Source of the DNA: Chlorokybus atmophyticus | Lineage: Eukaryota > Streptophyta > Chlorokybophyceae > Chlorokybales > Chlorokybaceae | Reading direction: 5' to 3' | DNA length: 64,000 bases | Assembly: GCA_009103225.1 (NCBI GenBank) | Contig: RHPI01000017.1 | Location: 27,543 to 91,542 of the forward strand | Shown: positions 1 through 16,493 of the stretch, one piece after another | Numbering within the stretch: the stretch's first letter is position 1 | Layout: each line of letters begins with the position of its first letter | Program-made: the position numbers and the translations under genes | The notes under the pieces: model-generated | Told to the model about the DNA's origin: nothing | Database searches by the model: none | The model's input: the letters and a program-made list of their open reading frames with translations, nothing else

Positions 1-859
1 GTTTGGGGGTGTCCTCGTGTTGCGATTGTCAACAATTGCATCCGCCATCACCGCAAACTGTTGCGGTGGCAAGTTGAACAGTTCTGCCAGCTCCTTTACT
101 TTTGATCTTGCAGAAAGTGCAGAGCTTGCAGAGCTTGTAGACTCCAAGTACGATTGGAAACAATGACATGGACGGTAGTGGGCCTTTGTTCCTTGCTTGT
201 CAGTCGAGGCTGGCTGAAACCTCTCCGACACCAAACGCAGCACCTGCGCTGCCAAGTTGCTCAATTGAAGCTGACCCAAAGGTTCTGCAAACTCTACCAG
301 CTTCGTCTTCATGTTCTTGAACTGCCGTTGCAGCTCTCTGAGTTCCTGCCGCATCGCACCGACTTCTGACAGCTGCGACTCCACTGTTGTCGTTGGCTTG
401 ATGATCAGCGAGGCTTTGGCAGTGGACAACTCTGCCTCGGTTTGGTCAGCTGGTAGACTTGCAGGCTGATGTTGCCCGAGCTGCAGACATTCCACGGACT
501 CGACAGCGATCTCGTGCTTGTTCTTCAAGCGCTTGACGACGTAGTCTGCAATGTTGGCGCCTACTTTTCGTTTGGCCACTTTGATGTTTTGCAGGGGCAC
601 ATAACACTTGAGGCTGACCACAGCTTGCTTCTTGGTGCCTGTAGGCCTCTTGCTGCTGCCATAGTCTGCACTACTGTCTTCAGTTGTCTGAATACACGCA
701 ATGAGGCCTGTCACAATGTTTGCAAAATAGCATTGTTGTCTGCGACATAAGCAGCTCTTGTCAACGTGGTTGTGTGACAAATAGCACGCAAGCTGTGGCG
801 TCCGTGGGCATTGCGCACACAAAACCAGAAAGCAGCTTGAATAGCAAAGTGTCAACGAC
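1..859 (-). CDS. Unrecognised coiled-coil protein, partial
   Basis: The minus strand is open for about 850 nt and runs off the left edge of the window, so the C-terminus is missing. The translation begins with a Cys/His-rich stretch (CAQC, CLCRRQQC) that could be a zinc-binding module. A Lys-rich middle follows (VAKRKVGANIADYVVKRLK), then a clear heptad segment (MRQELRELQRQF, MKTKLVEF) typical of a coiled coil. Near the edge it reads KVKELAELFNLPPQQ. The right boundary is a guess: a CAG acceptor-like site at 860-862 would start this exon at 859, and no convincing start Met lies in frame. I do not recognise the family. The long absence of stops and the protein-like composition make it likely to be real coding sequence, but function is unknown. 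Confidence 0.5.
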
Positions 860-1741
860 CTGTTTGCTTGAATCACTGTGGCAGCAGTCCTCTCTCCTCT
901 TCTCTTCCATATCTGCCATGCCTTTCCAAGAAATCACAGCAAAAAACAAGAAGAGAAAAGCATTACACAGCAAGAGCAACCTCCACGCAAGCTTGGTGAA
1001 TGCAGGAAGACTCCGTGCTAGCACATAGCACAACCAAACACGCTTGCGAATTTGCAACAGGGGAGGCCTCCTCCGCAGCTGCTAAACAAGGACAGTCGCA
1101 AGGAAGGCCCAGCATACAACACCACACTCGGAAAGAACGCAACCCTAATCTCACACAACAAACGCAGAGAAACGCAGCCGACCATCCCACGCATGCACAC
1201 ATCATAACACAAGCATGCAGTGCGCACTGCGGTGCCAGCCCGCTGATGGAAACAGCTGCCCGCTTGCCTGCGTGAAGAGCTGAGAGTCGCTGATGGAAAC
1301 AGCCGCCCGCCTGCCAATTGAGAGCGACCCTTCAACTCTGGGCTGTGTGTGCCGGCCTATCTACCTACCTATACTTCTGAACTTTTGAACCGTTTAACCA
1401 GTAGGCCTAGCGGCATTTGCGAAGACATCAACATGAAGAACAATAGGAAGGCTCACCAAGCTGAAAAGCGCCTAAGCCTTACCAACGCCGGGGCAGGCGC
1501 AGCTCTAAGCTTATGCTACCTCAACTGCAAGCTATATCTCTAGGAACAGCCCGTGGGCTCAAACCATTCTGCGTAACCATCACCTCAGATTGCTGCTCAC
1601 TATGCTCCTGCCCCGCCGCCTCCGCCTCCGCCTCCGCCTCCGCCGTGGCGCCTTGCAGAAAATTAGCTCGTGTTGCGCATTTTCCACGCGTCACGCACGT
1701 TGCGATTCATCACGTGTCAACAGAGCGTGATGATTGTTGGA

Positions 1742-1767
1742 GCGTCACGTCACGTCACGTCACGTCA
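1742..1767. repeat. GTCAC pentanucleotide repeat
   Basis: Five near-perfect copies of GTCAC in a row. It is a simple tandem repeat with no visible link to a gene. Confidence 0.8.
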
Positions 1768-2282
1768 GGCTGTGCCAGCATGGCGGGGCGGCGGCAGCGG
1801 TCTTGTGGGTGGTGTCGCCAGGCACCTCCTTGTCCGCTTCCAGCACAGCACAAGCAGTACCAGCCAACTTTAGACGGCGCCTGCTGAAAGCGGCAGCGCT
1901 TTCAGCGACGCGCAGCCACAGCAGGGTGGCCACCAGGCTGGCTGCTCAGGCTGCTGCCCGTGAGGCGGGCGCTGTGCCTGCTCATAATGCCGCTCATCAT
2001 CACAGCATGTAAGCATTTGTGTGATTACCTGTGCTGCAAAGTCAAGCGACAGCATCTAGGCAAAGCAGTAGCTATGTCGGGGAGGTTGTACTTGTTGGCG
2101 TTGTGCACGTACGCTGCAATTCAAACCAGTGAGCCCAGTGAAACTACATTGCTATGTTCTGGGGTGCAGAAGGGATGCGAACTACCAGTTTGTATTGTGG
2201 ATGACTAGAGACTACTACCAGCCGGTGTATGATGCGCATGTCGTGGTGGCACACAGCGCCATATTCACATGTAATGCTTACC

Positions 2283-2395
2283 TAGTCTTGTCTCGTCTTG
2301 GCTTTTCTTGCCTTTGTCTTGTGTTGTGTCTTGTGTTTCTTAGTCTTGTCTTGTCTGTCTTACCCTCTTGTCCTGTCGTTAATCTTGTCTGCTAT
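2283..2395. repeat. TCTTG-rich degenerate pentamer repeat
   Basis: A pyrimidine-rich run built from many diverged copies of TCTTG and GTCTTG. It is low complexity and open frames across it are not meaningful. Confidence 0.7.
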
Positions 2396-3043
2396 ATTCA
2401 ACAGGTTCTTTAGCAATGTTTTTTCCAACACAAAGTTTCTGATCCCACTAGCATGTGCACGTTGTTGTGCGTACGGTGCGCAATGCTGCACAATCCAAGT
2501 AGTTATAAGCATTCAGATGCTTTGAGCGCCAGCCAGAAGGACTTCAATGGGAGCCGGCTATAAGCATGCTTGTTCACCGAGTATGCTGGCGTCCTATTCA
2601 CAGGGTCCAGCTCGTCGAACGCCGTGTACAAGACGTTTCGGGATAGCTTCTTGACATCCGTGCCGCTGCTGCCAAGCTTGGTTCAACTTGAGTATGCTCG
2701 AGACCTCTTGTAGTGCGAAGGTCATTGTTATGAGGCTTGCATGCACACATTCCAATATATGCAATATGCCTATGCGCTGTACAAAAATCAAAAGTACCAT
2801 TCTAAACATTCAACGTAAGCGTCTTTGTATATAGTGACCAATGCTGTATGCTGTGTCCACAAAGCAAACCATGCAGATGCACACCTCCCAGTAAACTTGG
2901 CATGACCTACCTCCGCACAAAGTGATGCGTTCAACATCGTCATGCCTTTATTATAAGTGCAAGTACTGTGCAAACTGGTGACATGTTCATACAGGTGTAC
3001 CAAGTGCAGCACTACTCTTGCTAACCATCCTGCTTGGACTGAA

Positions 3044-7473
<4,430 letters not shown>

Positions 7474-9867
7474 CGCACCACCACCACCGCCGCCGCCGAC
7501 GCCGCCGCCTCAGGGCAACCAGTTAGGGTCATTTGAGTTTTAGGAGTTGGAGCCCTAAAGTGGGTGACCCCAACGTTAGGGCCCTAACTCAGCTGAGCCC
7601 TAACCCTGGCAATAGTCATATGAGTGCGATGGATGCTGACGTTGTGGGCGCCGGTGATGGTGGGCGGCGGTGGGGATGGGCGTGGAGGCCGGGGCGAGGA
7701 CGCCCAGCCCGGCCCGGTCCCGCTAGCACTTGCGGCGCTGCCGCAGCAAACTTCAACGCGACGGTGAGCACGAGCATGAGCATGAGCATGAGCACGAGCT
7801 ATCGCAGCGTTTGTAAGCATTGCATGGGCTTTCATACTGTTACACTATCAGGATAAGCAGTGTTGTTGACAGTGTCGTCATAATCAGTGCAAAGCAAGTT
7901 GAGTGCTGTTGACGTTTCGTACTTGTCTTGCCCTGTTTGTCCTTTCTAAAGAGGTGTATTTCGCTGGTCACGTGCAGTTGATATTGCCTTGACATACATA
8001 CGTATCTGCACACCCATGCGTGCAACGGAGCGCTTGTGTGCACGCACGTGTGTGCGTGCATGTGCGCATGTGTGCCTGCCAACAACAACTGCATGCATAT
8101 GTGCTTGCCTGCCCGGAACGCGGCCATCTCATTGTTACCGTTGCATGCTTGTGCTACAGCAGGTGTCACTTGGTCACAATGCGCGGCATGCTCTATGACA
8201 ACTTCCCACCTAAGGCTGAATGCAACGTGTGCAAGCGCCCTCACCCGCTGCTACCGGCTACTGGCAGGGGCCGGACATGGGCATGGCTCAGGCAGGATGA
8301 TGCCTGAAATAACGGGTTGGGGTCTTGGCGTGAACAATGCTATGGCCAACCCATGCAGTTGACGTCATAAACGGACTGATCGCAGGGCAGCCGCTGCCCT
8401 GCGATCAGTCCGTTCCGCCGCCGCCGCCGCCGCCGCCGCCGCAGCAGCAGCAGCCTGTATCGCAGCAACAACAGCAGCCGCAGCTAACACTGCGTACAAG
8501 AAGGTGGGCCTTGAGTCTCTCATGTGGTTGCGTGCCTGCGTAAATGTGTGTGCACTCTCTCTTGCACGCGCCTGCATGTGCGTGCGTGTGTGCGTGCGTG
8601 TCCTCTGCAAGGTAAGGTTACAGGGCTTTGGCAGGCATAACAACTTAGGGGACTGTGCTGGAGCAGCTGATGGGCATATTTGACTTCGTGCGCAGCACAG
8701 TGACCTCGCTTCCAGAATCCGACATAAGGTTCATCTCTTAACTTCGTGCAAACTGGTGTCATTTGCAGTCACACTCCAGCAGCGTAGTAATCCAGCTGGT
8801 GTCATGTCAGGGTCATCTGCAGTGCTTCAAGACAGAGTGAGTGTTGAACACCAATGCTGCGGCACCGAAAGGAGCTCAAAAGCATGACTTGAGGAGCTGT
8901 TCTCGAAGCAGCTGCGCTGTGAGCTTGAGATCCCTGTCATGCGCTGCGCTTCCACGTGTGTGGGACATACTCGCGATGCTCGACCAGTCACCACAACACA
9001 GGTCACCAACCTAGAAGGAAGGCGAGAGTGCAGATGCCTGGGCGCCGCGGTGAGTGCATGCGCGTGTGTGGGGGAGCACAGAAGCCCGAGTTGCTTCATG
9101 ATGTGAAACGCATTTGGTGAAGCACACAGTAACTTCACTGCTGAGGCTAAGGGTGTTGAGCAACAAGTTCATCGACGTGGCCTGATTGCCCCCCATACAC
9201 CTACATGCAGCGCAAGGTGTAAGTAAAGTCAGCATCACCATCAACCACGGACTGTGCAACATCTAGCATAGCATTCTCTTTGCCAGCGCACGGCACACCC
9301 AAGTGTTGCCGCCACCAAACCTGCACAAGTAGCGAAAGTGTGCCTCGAAATAAATAGCCTTGACAAAGGGGAATGTAACCATCTACCACAAGGGCCATTC
9401 AAGCTTCCACACATTATATACACGTAAGTACAACAAGCATTTTGTTCCCAGGCCGTAACGAGAGGTTTCCCACATGCACGGTGTCTGTGGAGACAAATAC
9501 CACCACAGCTAGTGGAACAGAATGCGTGATCTGTTGTACCTTTCAAAGCTGTAAACTCAGCTGCTTATTTTCGCTATCCTCTGGGTTGTGCAACAGTCAG
9601 ATCATGGATATCGGTGAAAAAACTTCAAGGGCACTATTCTTGAGAGTGGTTTCGTGCCTTGCCTCCCGAGCTAAGTATAAACTTGCAAACCACCCCGTGC
9701 ACGCGTGTTTAAACTTCCAGATCTAAAATGCCCAAAATTACTAACAAGCTACTCAACTCGTCAACTCTAGCATTGGTTGTTCTCACAGGGTCATGTAAGT
9801 GCACATTGCACTATGCATGTTTGCGCACATGAAAACTTAATCAACACAAAAACAAACTGTTTTATTG
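7474..9867. other. Intergenic region upstream of NVL
   Basis: It should contain the NVL promoter and the 3' flank of the next minus-strand gene. I see CCG repeats (7,480-7,510), several CCCTAA words (7,550-7,612), GAGCAT hexamers (7,765-7,800), GTGTGC-rich tracts (8,030-8,080 and 8,560-8,605) and a perfect hairpin at 8,370-8,414. An open frame at 8,337-8,543 encodes a proline run followed by a glutamine run. It rests on CCG and CAG repeats and may be noise. No other gene can be supported. Confidence 0.45.
8370..8414. repeat. Perfect 22-bp-arm hairpin, 1-nt loop
   Basis: Bases 8,370-8,391 and 8,393-8,414 are exact reverse complements around a single C. A run of CCG repeats and then CAG repeats follows at once. 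There is no T-run, and no gene end is evident nearby, so it is not a plain terminator. Confidence 0.9.
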
Positions 9868-12159
9868 CTAAAGGTCTGCAACACTTGCCTGCAGCAACAG
9901 CTTGAGCTGTGTGTAGGCATTGGGCGCAGAGTCCCTGCAATTAAGGCAAGAAGCTTCTCGAGTGAGAGTCCCTCCATTGCTAGCAATCAACACAGCTAGA
10001 CCACAGTACAAGCAGCAGTTCAACTTTTAAACTTTAGCGATTGAGTTGAAAAGAATGGAAGTTGCTGGGCAGAGCATTAGCAGCTAACACATACTGCTGG
10101 TGTCTTACAAAACACCAACCAGCTAGCATCTGTTTGTGAAACCTTCTCGGGATGAGATGTTGTGTTAGACCATAAAAGCCGCTGTGGCCATGGGAGAGTA
10201 TGGTGTATGCCAGTGGGATAGGCCAATTCCAGTGACGCGCACACAAAAACTCACATGAAGAGATCATGCAGGTCACTTGGGGCGCTTAGTAGTGACTACG
10301 GCCTGAATACATATACCCACACACAAGAGGAACCCCACAACACGTTGTGCCTACCCCAATTCGGAATATGGACCTTGTCGCATCACCGTAACTTTGACAA
10401 TGTGCAAAACAAAACAACATGTGCATGCTGCGCATAGACGAGAATTACTACTATATTGATATGTTACCTTCTAAGGCTCGCCGGGCAATCCACCTGCAAG
10501 TTTTGCTGTATCTCGCGCCAAAGGTACAGCAATACAAGCGCAGTTGCCGGTAAGTACTCCCACTTTAATGCGCGATCTACCACAACCCGCCACAAGCTAT
10601 GCTGAGATGACGCCGCTTGCCCAAAACTTGTTCAGCATAATAGTTTGCTTTCTCATGGCATAGCTTGCGTCGCGTTATACATCTGCAACAGTATGTTGTA
10701 GTTTAGCCCTAAACACCACTAGGTATGCATCTGCAAGTATGCACGCTGTGGACAATGAGATTGACGACGCACAACATTCGAGCTATAACTCACTCTTGCA
10801 CTCTGAGGTCGGCAGGTGACTGTGTCGGGAAACTTGCATATGAGACATCCTGGTGCAACTCAATGGTAATTGAGACTGGCTCATTGTCGATGACCGCACT
10901 TTGCACTGCAATGCGCCTCGTCACTTGCATGTACGAGTGAAACCCATGCCTACTTGTGCGCGAGAAGAGACATCGAGGTGGAGGGGGGNNNNNNNNNNNN
11001 NNNNNNNNNNNNNNNNNNNNNNNNNNNNNNNNNNNNNNNNNNNNNNNNNNNNNNNNNNNNNNNNNNNNNNNNNNNNNNNNNNNNNNNNNNNNNNNNNNNN
11101 NNNNNNNNNNNNNNNNNNNNNNNNNNNNNNNNNNNNNNNNNNNNNNNNNNNNNNNNNNNNNNNNNNNNNNNNNNNNNNNNNNNNNNNNNNNNNNNNNNNN
11201 NNNNNNNNNNNNNNNNNNNNNNNNNNNNNNNNNNNNNNNNNNNNNNNNNNNNNNNNNNNNNNNNNNNNNNNNNNNNNNNNNNNNNNNNNNNNNNNNNNNN
11301 NNNNNNNNNNNNNNNNNNNNNNNNNNNNNNNNNNNNNNNNNNNNNNNNNNNNNNNNNNNNNNNNNNNNNNNNNNNNNNNNNNNNNNNNNNNNNNNNNNNN
11401 NNNNNNNNNNNNNNNNNNNNNNNNNNNNNNNNNNNNNNNNNNNNNNNNNNNNNNNNNNNNNNNNNNNNNNNNNNNNNNNNNNNNNNNNNNNNNNNNNNNN
11501 NNNNNNNNNNNNNNNNNNNNNNNNNNNNNNNGGGTACTTCTCGCGCAAGGTGTGGAAATGGAGGTGCTTACCTGGTGATGATTGCTGTGCGTAGAAAGCG
11601 GTTGCTGCGTTGCTTTCAACCACTTTGCCCGCGACAACACCGAAGACATTAAAGTTGCCCGCTGTATTGCCAAAACCTGGGGTAGTACATCATAATTGTG
11701 TTAATCGTCAGCGCAAGGAGCAATAATAGGCACGTGCGCACCCTTATTAAAAATGCTTTAAACTTTTTGTTCTGCTCGTCAATGATCTTCAGCATGCCCA
11801 TCTGTTGACACACATGGCACAACACAGCTGAAGTCATTTGTCGTACAGTCAATACACGCAACGCCAGTAGCGCTTGTTGCCCTTACTTTAGCATCGATTG
11901 GCGAGGCCGCCACTGTCTTTTCGCTGCTAGGCGTGTCGGTAGCGCCTACGACACTTGCGGCCTGGCTGCCTCCACTGGCAACGCCAGTAGCGCTTGTTGC
12001 CATTACTTCAGAATCCATCGGCGAGGCCACCACTGCCTTTTCGCTGCTAGGCGTGTCGGTAGCACCCACGACGCTTGCGGCCTGGCTGCCTCCACTGGAC
12101 AGGCTTGCGATAGGGGTGTCGTAACCTGCGACGCTTGGGTTGCCGCTGCTGTGCTCCAT
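9868..12159 (-). CDS. Unrecognised multi-exon protein with 40-aa tandem repeat
   Basis: Exon 1 is 12159-11814, starting MEHSSGNPSVAG. It encodes a Ser/Ala-rich segment with two 40-residue repeats (motif GATDTPSSEK). Its phase-1 donor joins exon 2 at 11676-11572 (NFNVFGVVAGKVVES) in frame. An assembly gap then interrupts the gene. Beyond the gap, likely exons on the same strand are about 10930-10798 (EPVSITIELHQDVSYASF), possibly about 10540-10475, and a last exon 9934-9868 (AYTQLKLLLQASVADL) ending in TAG. An AATAAA signal lies within 10 nt of that stop on the minus strand. Exons 1 and 2 are well supported by phase. The later exons are inferred and the protein is incomplete. I do not recognise the family. 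The C-terminal parts look folded, while the N-terminus looks disordered. Confidence 0.5.
9935..10797. other. Probable introns and weak exon candidates of the 9,868-12,159 gene
   Basis: This stretch lies between the last two plausible exons. A minus-strand frame at 10,034-10,276 (NWPIPLAYTILSHG) and another near 10,475-10,540 (LWREIQQNLQVD) look somewhat protein-like. Splice sites could not be fixed, so they are not called as exons. Confidence 0.3.
10989..11531. other. Assembly gap (543 N)
   Basis: A run of N inside the unrecognised minus-strand gene. It is bordered by a G run on the left and a short G run on the right, so a G-rich tract probably stopped the assembly. Confidence 0.95.
11861..12100. 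repeat. Two tandem copies of a 120-bp unit
   Basis: Bases 11,861-11,980 and 11,981-12,100 are highly similar with a period of exactly 120, that is 40 codons. This keeps the frame of the minus-strand gene and doubles a Ser/Ala/Thr-rich protein segment. Confidence 0.85.
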
Positions 12160-12239
12160 CGATACTTGTGTGCACTGTGTTGTTCTAGTTTCAAGCAATC
12201 CACACAAGCCAGAACAGTTCAAGCACAGGGCCCCATTGT

Positions 12240-13080
12240 CACCTGCGATGTGCCGACCTGACTCTCTGCACCGTCCAGGTGTTGCCCTTGGTTACCGTGG
12301 CTTCGCTTGCTGGTACACATAGCAGGTGAGACGAGTCAATTAACAATTCTTGCTGTGCAACTTGTAGCTAGAAAAGCATACAGCAAAGTGCTGCATGCCA
12401 ATTAGCATTGTCTGCTGCCTACTGATGCAAAGCAAGGCGTCTATTAGCGACCAAACTAGTTCTGCGCGCGCATAGCCATTCCAGACAAGCACACCATGGT
12501 TTTGCTGATGAAAGCAAGCGCAATGCAAGCATTGATAGTAGTATTATTAGGATACTATTATTAGGGTTCAATGCAACAGCGGCATTTTCACGATTAGCAA
12601 GCAACAATTGGTAGCACAATGACACACACCCTCCAGACTTTGTGGAGGCCCTCCAGAGCCGTGTAAGTGTAGCAGGCCTCCTGCTTGCAATTGACAAAAA
12701 AACCTACTTGTTTACCACGCAAACGCACCGGTATTCACAAGCGCAGCTGATGATGGCGCACCAGGTGCCAGCCACACATGCGATCTGACGGAAACACCCA
12801 ACATGCTGACCAGCAAGCTCACAGCAGCAACGAGTTTGCTGTCAACTGCGCCTTTGCCCATCCGAACACAAACTTCCACATAGCAAGCAGGGATGCTTGC
12901 ATTGCTAGCAATAAAAAAAGGATGCGCTCACCCGTTGCGAGGTTTGTGCAGGGGACAGCTGCGCAATCCAACTCAACATCATGCGGCATTGACGGGTGGC
13001 TCTCTCCGCCGTCCGGGTTTCGCCCTTGCTTGCGGTGGCTGCGCCTGCTGGTACACGCATGATAGGTGAGACGAGCCAAC
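12240..13080. repeat. Dispersed repeat, left copies beside the LTR element
   Basis: Two parts of this stretch resemble each other (around 12,280-12,420 and 13,005-13,140, sharing GGTGAGACGAG). The stretch 12,410-12,990 also matches 17,555-18,075 beyond the LTR element in the same orientation, though diverged. No coding capacity was recognised. It looks like an old duplicated intergenic sequence or a decayed element. Confidence 0.55.
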
Positions 13081-13237
13081 CGACAATATTTACTGTAGCT
13101 GAAAGAGCCCATAGCAAAGCAGCAGCTAAGTTGTCCGCTGATCCCACTGGCAAGCGCAATTGTCTTCACAACCATGGTTCACACATTGCTGCGGTGACAT
13201 ACATTTGAACACTGGGACAAGGGATGTAACATACTAT

Positions 13238-13930
13238 GTCATGCCAGCGGTCCACGAGGGGCCAACTTCTTCGTTCATGCCTACAGCCAGACATCAACCC
13301 GGCTGTCATGCTATTCGTCAACGTCCGCGAAATCTCCTCGACCATGCCTATAGCGAGGCATCTGCGCCTGCCATTAGCATGAGGACCGCGCGCCACGAGT
13401 CGTACGACTGCCACGGCGGTCGTGAGTCGTGGGTACCATCGTAGGTACCGTCGTAAGTACCATCATAGCTGTTCCGTTCTGGCTCAGCTCGAACTGCATC
13501 GAGTTTCAACGGCTCTATCGCTTGAACTCACAACTAGCCGCTGCTCTAGGACTGCACAGTTGTAAGTAGATGCGGCTGTGCTATAAGGAGCAGACTTAGC
13601 CCCATTGCTACCTAGCAAGACTGTGAATACGAAGCAAGGACAGAGCAACGCCCCAACCTCTGCAATACAAGGACTACACGTGAGCTTGGTGTGTTTGTGA
13701 TTGTTGTGTGTTATGTATGGATGCAGAGCACACACATACACATTGCATTTGCCTCACACACTAGCTACGCGTGCTTGCATTGTTGAGCATACACACGCAT
13801 CAGTCAGGGTCTGCTATCACACCTGGTAGTAGCACCCATAGCTCTTACTTCACAGGGAACATATATATACATACATACACGTGCATCTTGCTATCGTGGG
13901 AAGGCCCTGTGAGCACAGCACCTTAGTAGG
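13238..13930 (+). repeat. 5' LTR of Gag-only element, truncated at its 5' side
   Basis: This stretch matches 16,666-17,362 closely. Relative to the right LTR (16,494-17,362) it lacks the first about 170 bases, so its outer end is truncated. A TATA-like run lies at 13,861-13,870, suitable for an LTR promoter. The LTR ends near 13,930 and is followed by TGGCTTGTTGAC, which begins with the TGG expected of a primer-binding site opposite a tRNA CCA end. Confidence 0.75.
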
Positions 13931-15719
13931 TGGCTTGTTGACTCACAGTCTTGCTCCCTTTTACATTGATAGTAGATCATTCTTGCACGCACAGTGCACC
14001 TCACATCTCACCGCACTTGCACGAGTGCATACGAGTAGGGTTGGCATCATCATCTTGGAGAGAGCAGCAGCAGCAACAAGCTGGGAGGACGACGAGTACT
14101 TTTGCACTATACCTGCAGCTCCAGCCAAGGACGGTCGCAGCAGCTTCTATAGCTGGGAGGACAACCAGCGCCTCCGTACTACACCTGCACCCCCTGCCCA
14201 AGAGACGGTTGTCGCCTTCCCCAGCTCGTCGTCAACACTGTGCAACACATCCACATCACACCTCCACTTGTCTCGCGTCTCCCTCGACATGACTACTGCC
14301 CTTACTGCGCCACCACCTCTTTCCTTCTCTGGTCGCCCCAACACGCTGCCTCTGGACGAGTTTGTCAATAAGTTGGACTCCGTGCTGCTCCTACACGAAG
14401 CAGGCAGCCGTTGGTGGTCGGAGGAGTTGTCCTTCCAGATGGCAGCCATGTATCTCGATGAGGAAGCACACCATGTGTGGCGCTCAGTCGCGGCTCGCTA
14501 CGGCATTGGCGGATACGGCACCCTACACTCCGAGGCAGCCTCCACGACACCGCCATTGTCCACGCTCAGCCCGGCAACTCCTACACCAGCCTCTCGGCGC
14601 ACCAACACCGCCGCTGGCTCACTTGTGGGCGCACCAATTATCAACATTTTGGTGCAACACACTGGGTTTCCCATGAGAGACCTCTACACGGCCTTGCGTC
14701 GCACCTTTCCTCCATCCACTCGAAAGAAGGTAGCTGACCTTTGCCGCTTTCGACGTCGAGACGATGAAGACCCGTTGCGGATGTGTCATCGGCTGATGTC
14801 TCTCCTCAAGGACACGGACTACCGCATCCTAAGCGACAAAGCCGCGGCCGTCATCTACGTGTCTCAACTTGAGCCCGAGCTGTCCAACATGGTGGACACC
14901 GCTCGCAGCAACACCCGACCACAAGGCTTCTCCTTACGCCAAGCCTTCGAAGTGACCTTGCACCTGCATCAGCGCCACGTGTGGAGAAGCGCCGTGCTTG
15001 AGATGCATCAGAGCCCTGGCCGAGCTGATCTCAACACAATCTCCTTCCCTGACGAGGACACCGACGCAGCACCTGCATCGTCACCGAGTTCTTCCCCACG
15101 GGCTGCTCACGCAGCATGCGACATGCTCCGCATGTGTCTTCGGTGTGGCCTTGAAGACCACACAGCCAGGGAGTGCACCGAGAGGTGGGCTGCTCTATGC
15201 TGCGCCTACTGCGGCAAGAACGGCCATCTCGAGTCGGTGTGCTTCTCTCAGCATCCTCATCTCCGCCAGCGACAACATGGTGGTGGTCTTGTGCGCGCCT
15301 GCGCGGACGAGGATGACCGCTACAGCGACGCTGATGACCATGAAGAGGACAACCCCTACAGCGACGCTGATGACCGTGACGAGGATGGCCCCTACGACAA
15401 CGATGTCGTCAACGATGATGACGAAGAGTTGTCACCCGCGCCCGTATCCGCTGGCACCCCACGCGCAGCAACTGAAGCGTTCCGACGTGCTCGCGTGCCA
15501 GCCTCACATGTTGATGATGACGTCCCCAACGCCATCTCCGTGCTCACCGCCAAGGTAGCACAGCTGGAAGCACTTGTGGATGCACGTCGCAACTTGTATC
15601 GTGCATGCTACACCGCCACACGCCGGTGCAGCTATGGGACCACGATTGCACGCACTTTCGAGGACGATGGTCGAGACGCCACGCGTACCATCACTCTTGC
15701 GTCATCACCGTCTTCGTGA
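13881..15719 (+). CDS. Retrotransposon Gag with two CCHC zinc knuckles
   Basis: A frame open for 612 codons; the first convincing Met of the Gag proper is at 14,289 (MTTALTAPPPLSF), with the upstream part lying over the LTR end and leader. The N-terminal half is capsid-like with Trp/Arg motifs (WWSEELSFQMAAMYL, VADLCRFRRRDDEDP, AAVIYVSQLEPELS), as in gypsy-type retrotrans_gag domains. Around codons 410-450 are two CX2CX4HX4C knuckles (CLRCGLEDHTAREC and CAYCGKNGHLESVC) that bind RNA in known Gags. An Asp-rich tail follows, then a short coiled coil (LTAKVAQLEALV). The frame is intact, unlike most elements in this window, so the copy is fairly young. No protease, reverse transcriptase or integrase follows. 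Confidence 0.85.
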   Translation: MHLAIVGRPCEHSTLVGGLLTHSLAPFYIDSRSFLHAQCTSHLTALARVHTSRVGIIILERAAAATSWEDDEYFCTIPAAPAKDGRSSFYSWEDNQRLRTTPAPPAQETVVAFPSSSSTLCNTSTSHLHLSRVSLDMTTALTAPPPLSFSGRPNTLPLDEFVNKLDSVLLLHEAGSRWWSEELSFQMAAMYLDEEAHHVWRSVAARYGIGGYGTLHSEAASTTPPLSTLSPATPTPASRRTNTAAGSLVGAPIINILVQHTGFPMRDLYTALRRTFPPSTRKKVADLCRFRRRDDEDPLRMCHRLMSLLKDTDYRILSDKAAAVIYVSQLEPELSNMVDTARSNTRPQGFSLRQAFEVTLHLHQRHVWRSAVLEMHQSPGRADLNTISFPDEDTDAAPASSPSSSPRAAHAACDMLRMCLRCGLEDHTARECTERWAALCCAYCGKNGHLESVCFSQHPHLRQRQHGGGLVRACADEDDRYSDADDHEEDNPYSDADDRDEDGPYDNDVVNDDDEELSPAPVSAGTPRAATEAFRRARVPASHVDDDVPNAISVLTAKVAQLEALVDARRNLYRACYTATRRCSYGTTIARTFEDDGRDATRTITLASSPSS

Positions 15720-16493
15720 AGCGGACAGTTGCAGCAACAGCTGCAGGGCTGCATCACACGCCAGCCTCGGCGACACTGTCACCACGCACTGCCAAAGCAC
15801 CAGCACCGTCACCAACTTTATCCTTGCAGTCCGTCAACTCTGTCGGCACTGTCCGCCCTTGCAGCCAGCCACTTGCTGCACGCATCCACCACATCGGCGC
15901 CGTCTACGGCCGCGCCAAGCACGACGACGCAGCTACAGCTGCATCGTCATGACGACAAGGCCGACACGCGCGTTGTTTCATCCTCCACAACGCTGCCAGC
16001 TCCAGCTCCGCCCTCCTCGCTGACGTGCGCATCCACGCGCACCAGCCCTTCAAGCCATCACAGGCACACACACCTGTACCGGCTTGCTGACGTGCGCAAC
16101 CACGCGCACCAGCACTTCATCGCCGCAGGCACACACACCTGCCCCGGCCTCCTCGCTGCCGCATCCACGCGCGCCAGCTCTGCCCTTGCTGCAGGCACAC
16201 ACACCTGCAATCCTTAATCCCGCGCGCATCAGCTTCTTCGGCGCTGCAGGTACACACCCCTGCACCGACCTCGTCGCGGCGCATCCACGCCCACCAGCTT
16301 CTTTGGCGCGGCAGGCTCAACATCTGCATTGCCCTCTCCGTCTTCTGCGTCGCCGCGGTGGAAGCCATCACACCAACAACATCTGTCTGGGGGGTGACGT
16401 CCTCACCTACGCTGCTCCGCGCATTCTCTTCGCTCCCGTGCATACACATATGTTGAGCATGTGCCAGGGGACCTACCTACGGCTCAAGGGGGG
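15720..16493 (+). other. Non-coding 3' part of Gag-only element with 60-bp repeats
   Basis: Between the Gag stop and the right LTR there is no pol-like reading frame on either strand. At about 16,030-16,310 there are four to five diverged tandem copies of a unit near 60 bp, each with CACGCGC and GGCACACACACCTG words. A purine run (AAGGGGGG) at 16,485-16,493 sits just before the right LTR, as a polypurine tract should. Confidence 0.7.

Larger units (their letters stand above)
860..3043. other. Intergenic region with simple repeats
   Basis: No gene can be supported here on either strand. The stretch holds a CCGCCT-type repeat near 1,613-1,645, five GTCAC repeats near 1,742-1,767 and a TCTTG-rich pyrimidine block at 2,283-2,395. 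The 3' UTR of the NVL gene must lie at its right end, below 3,044. Short open frames exist but have no recognisable domain. Confidence 0.5.

Noticed and set aside
8337-8543. Proline/glutamine-run protein
   Set aside because: The frame is produced by CCG and CAG repeats next to a hairpin; no flanking coding signal supports it.
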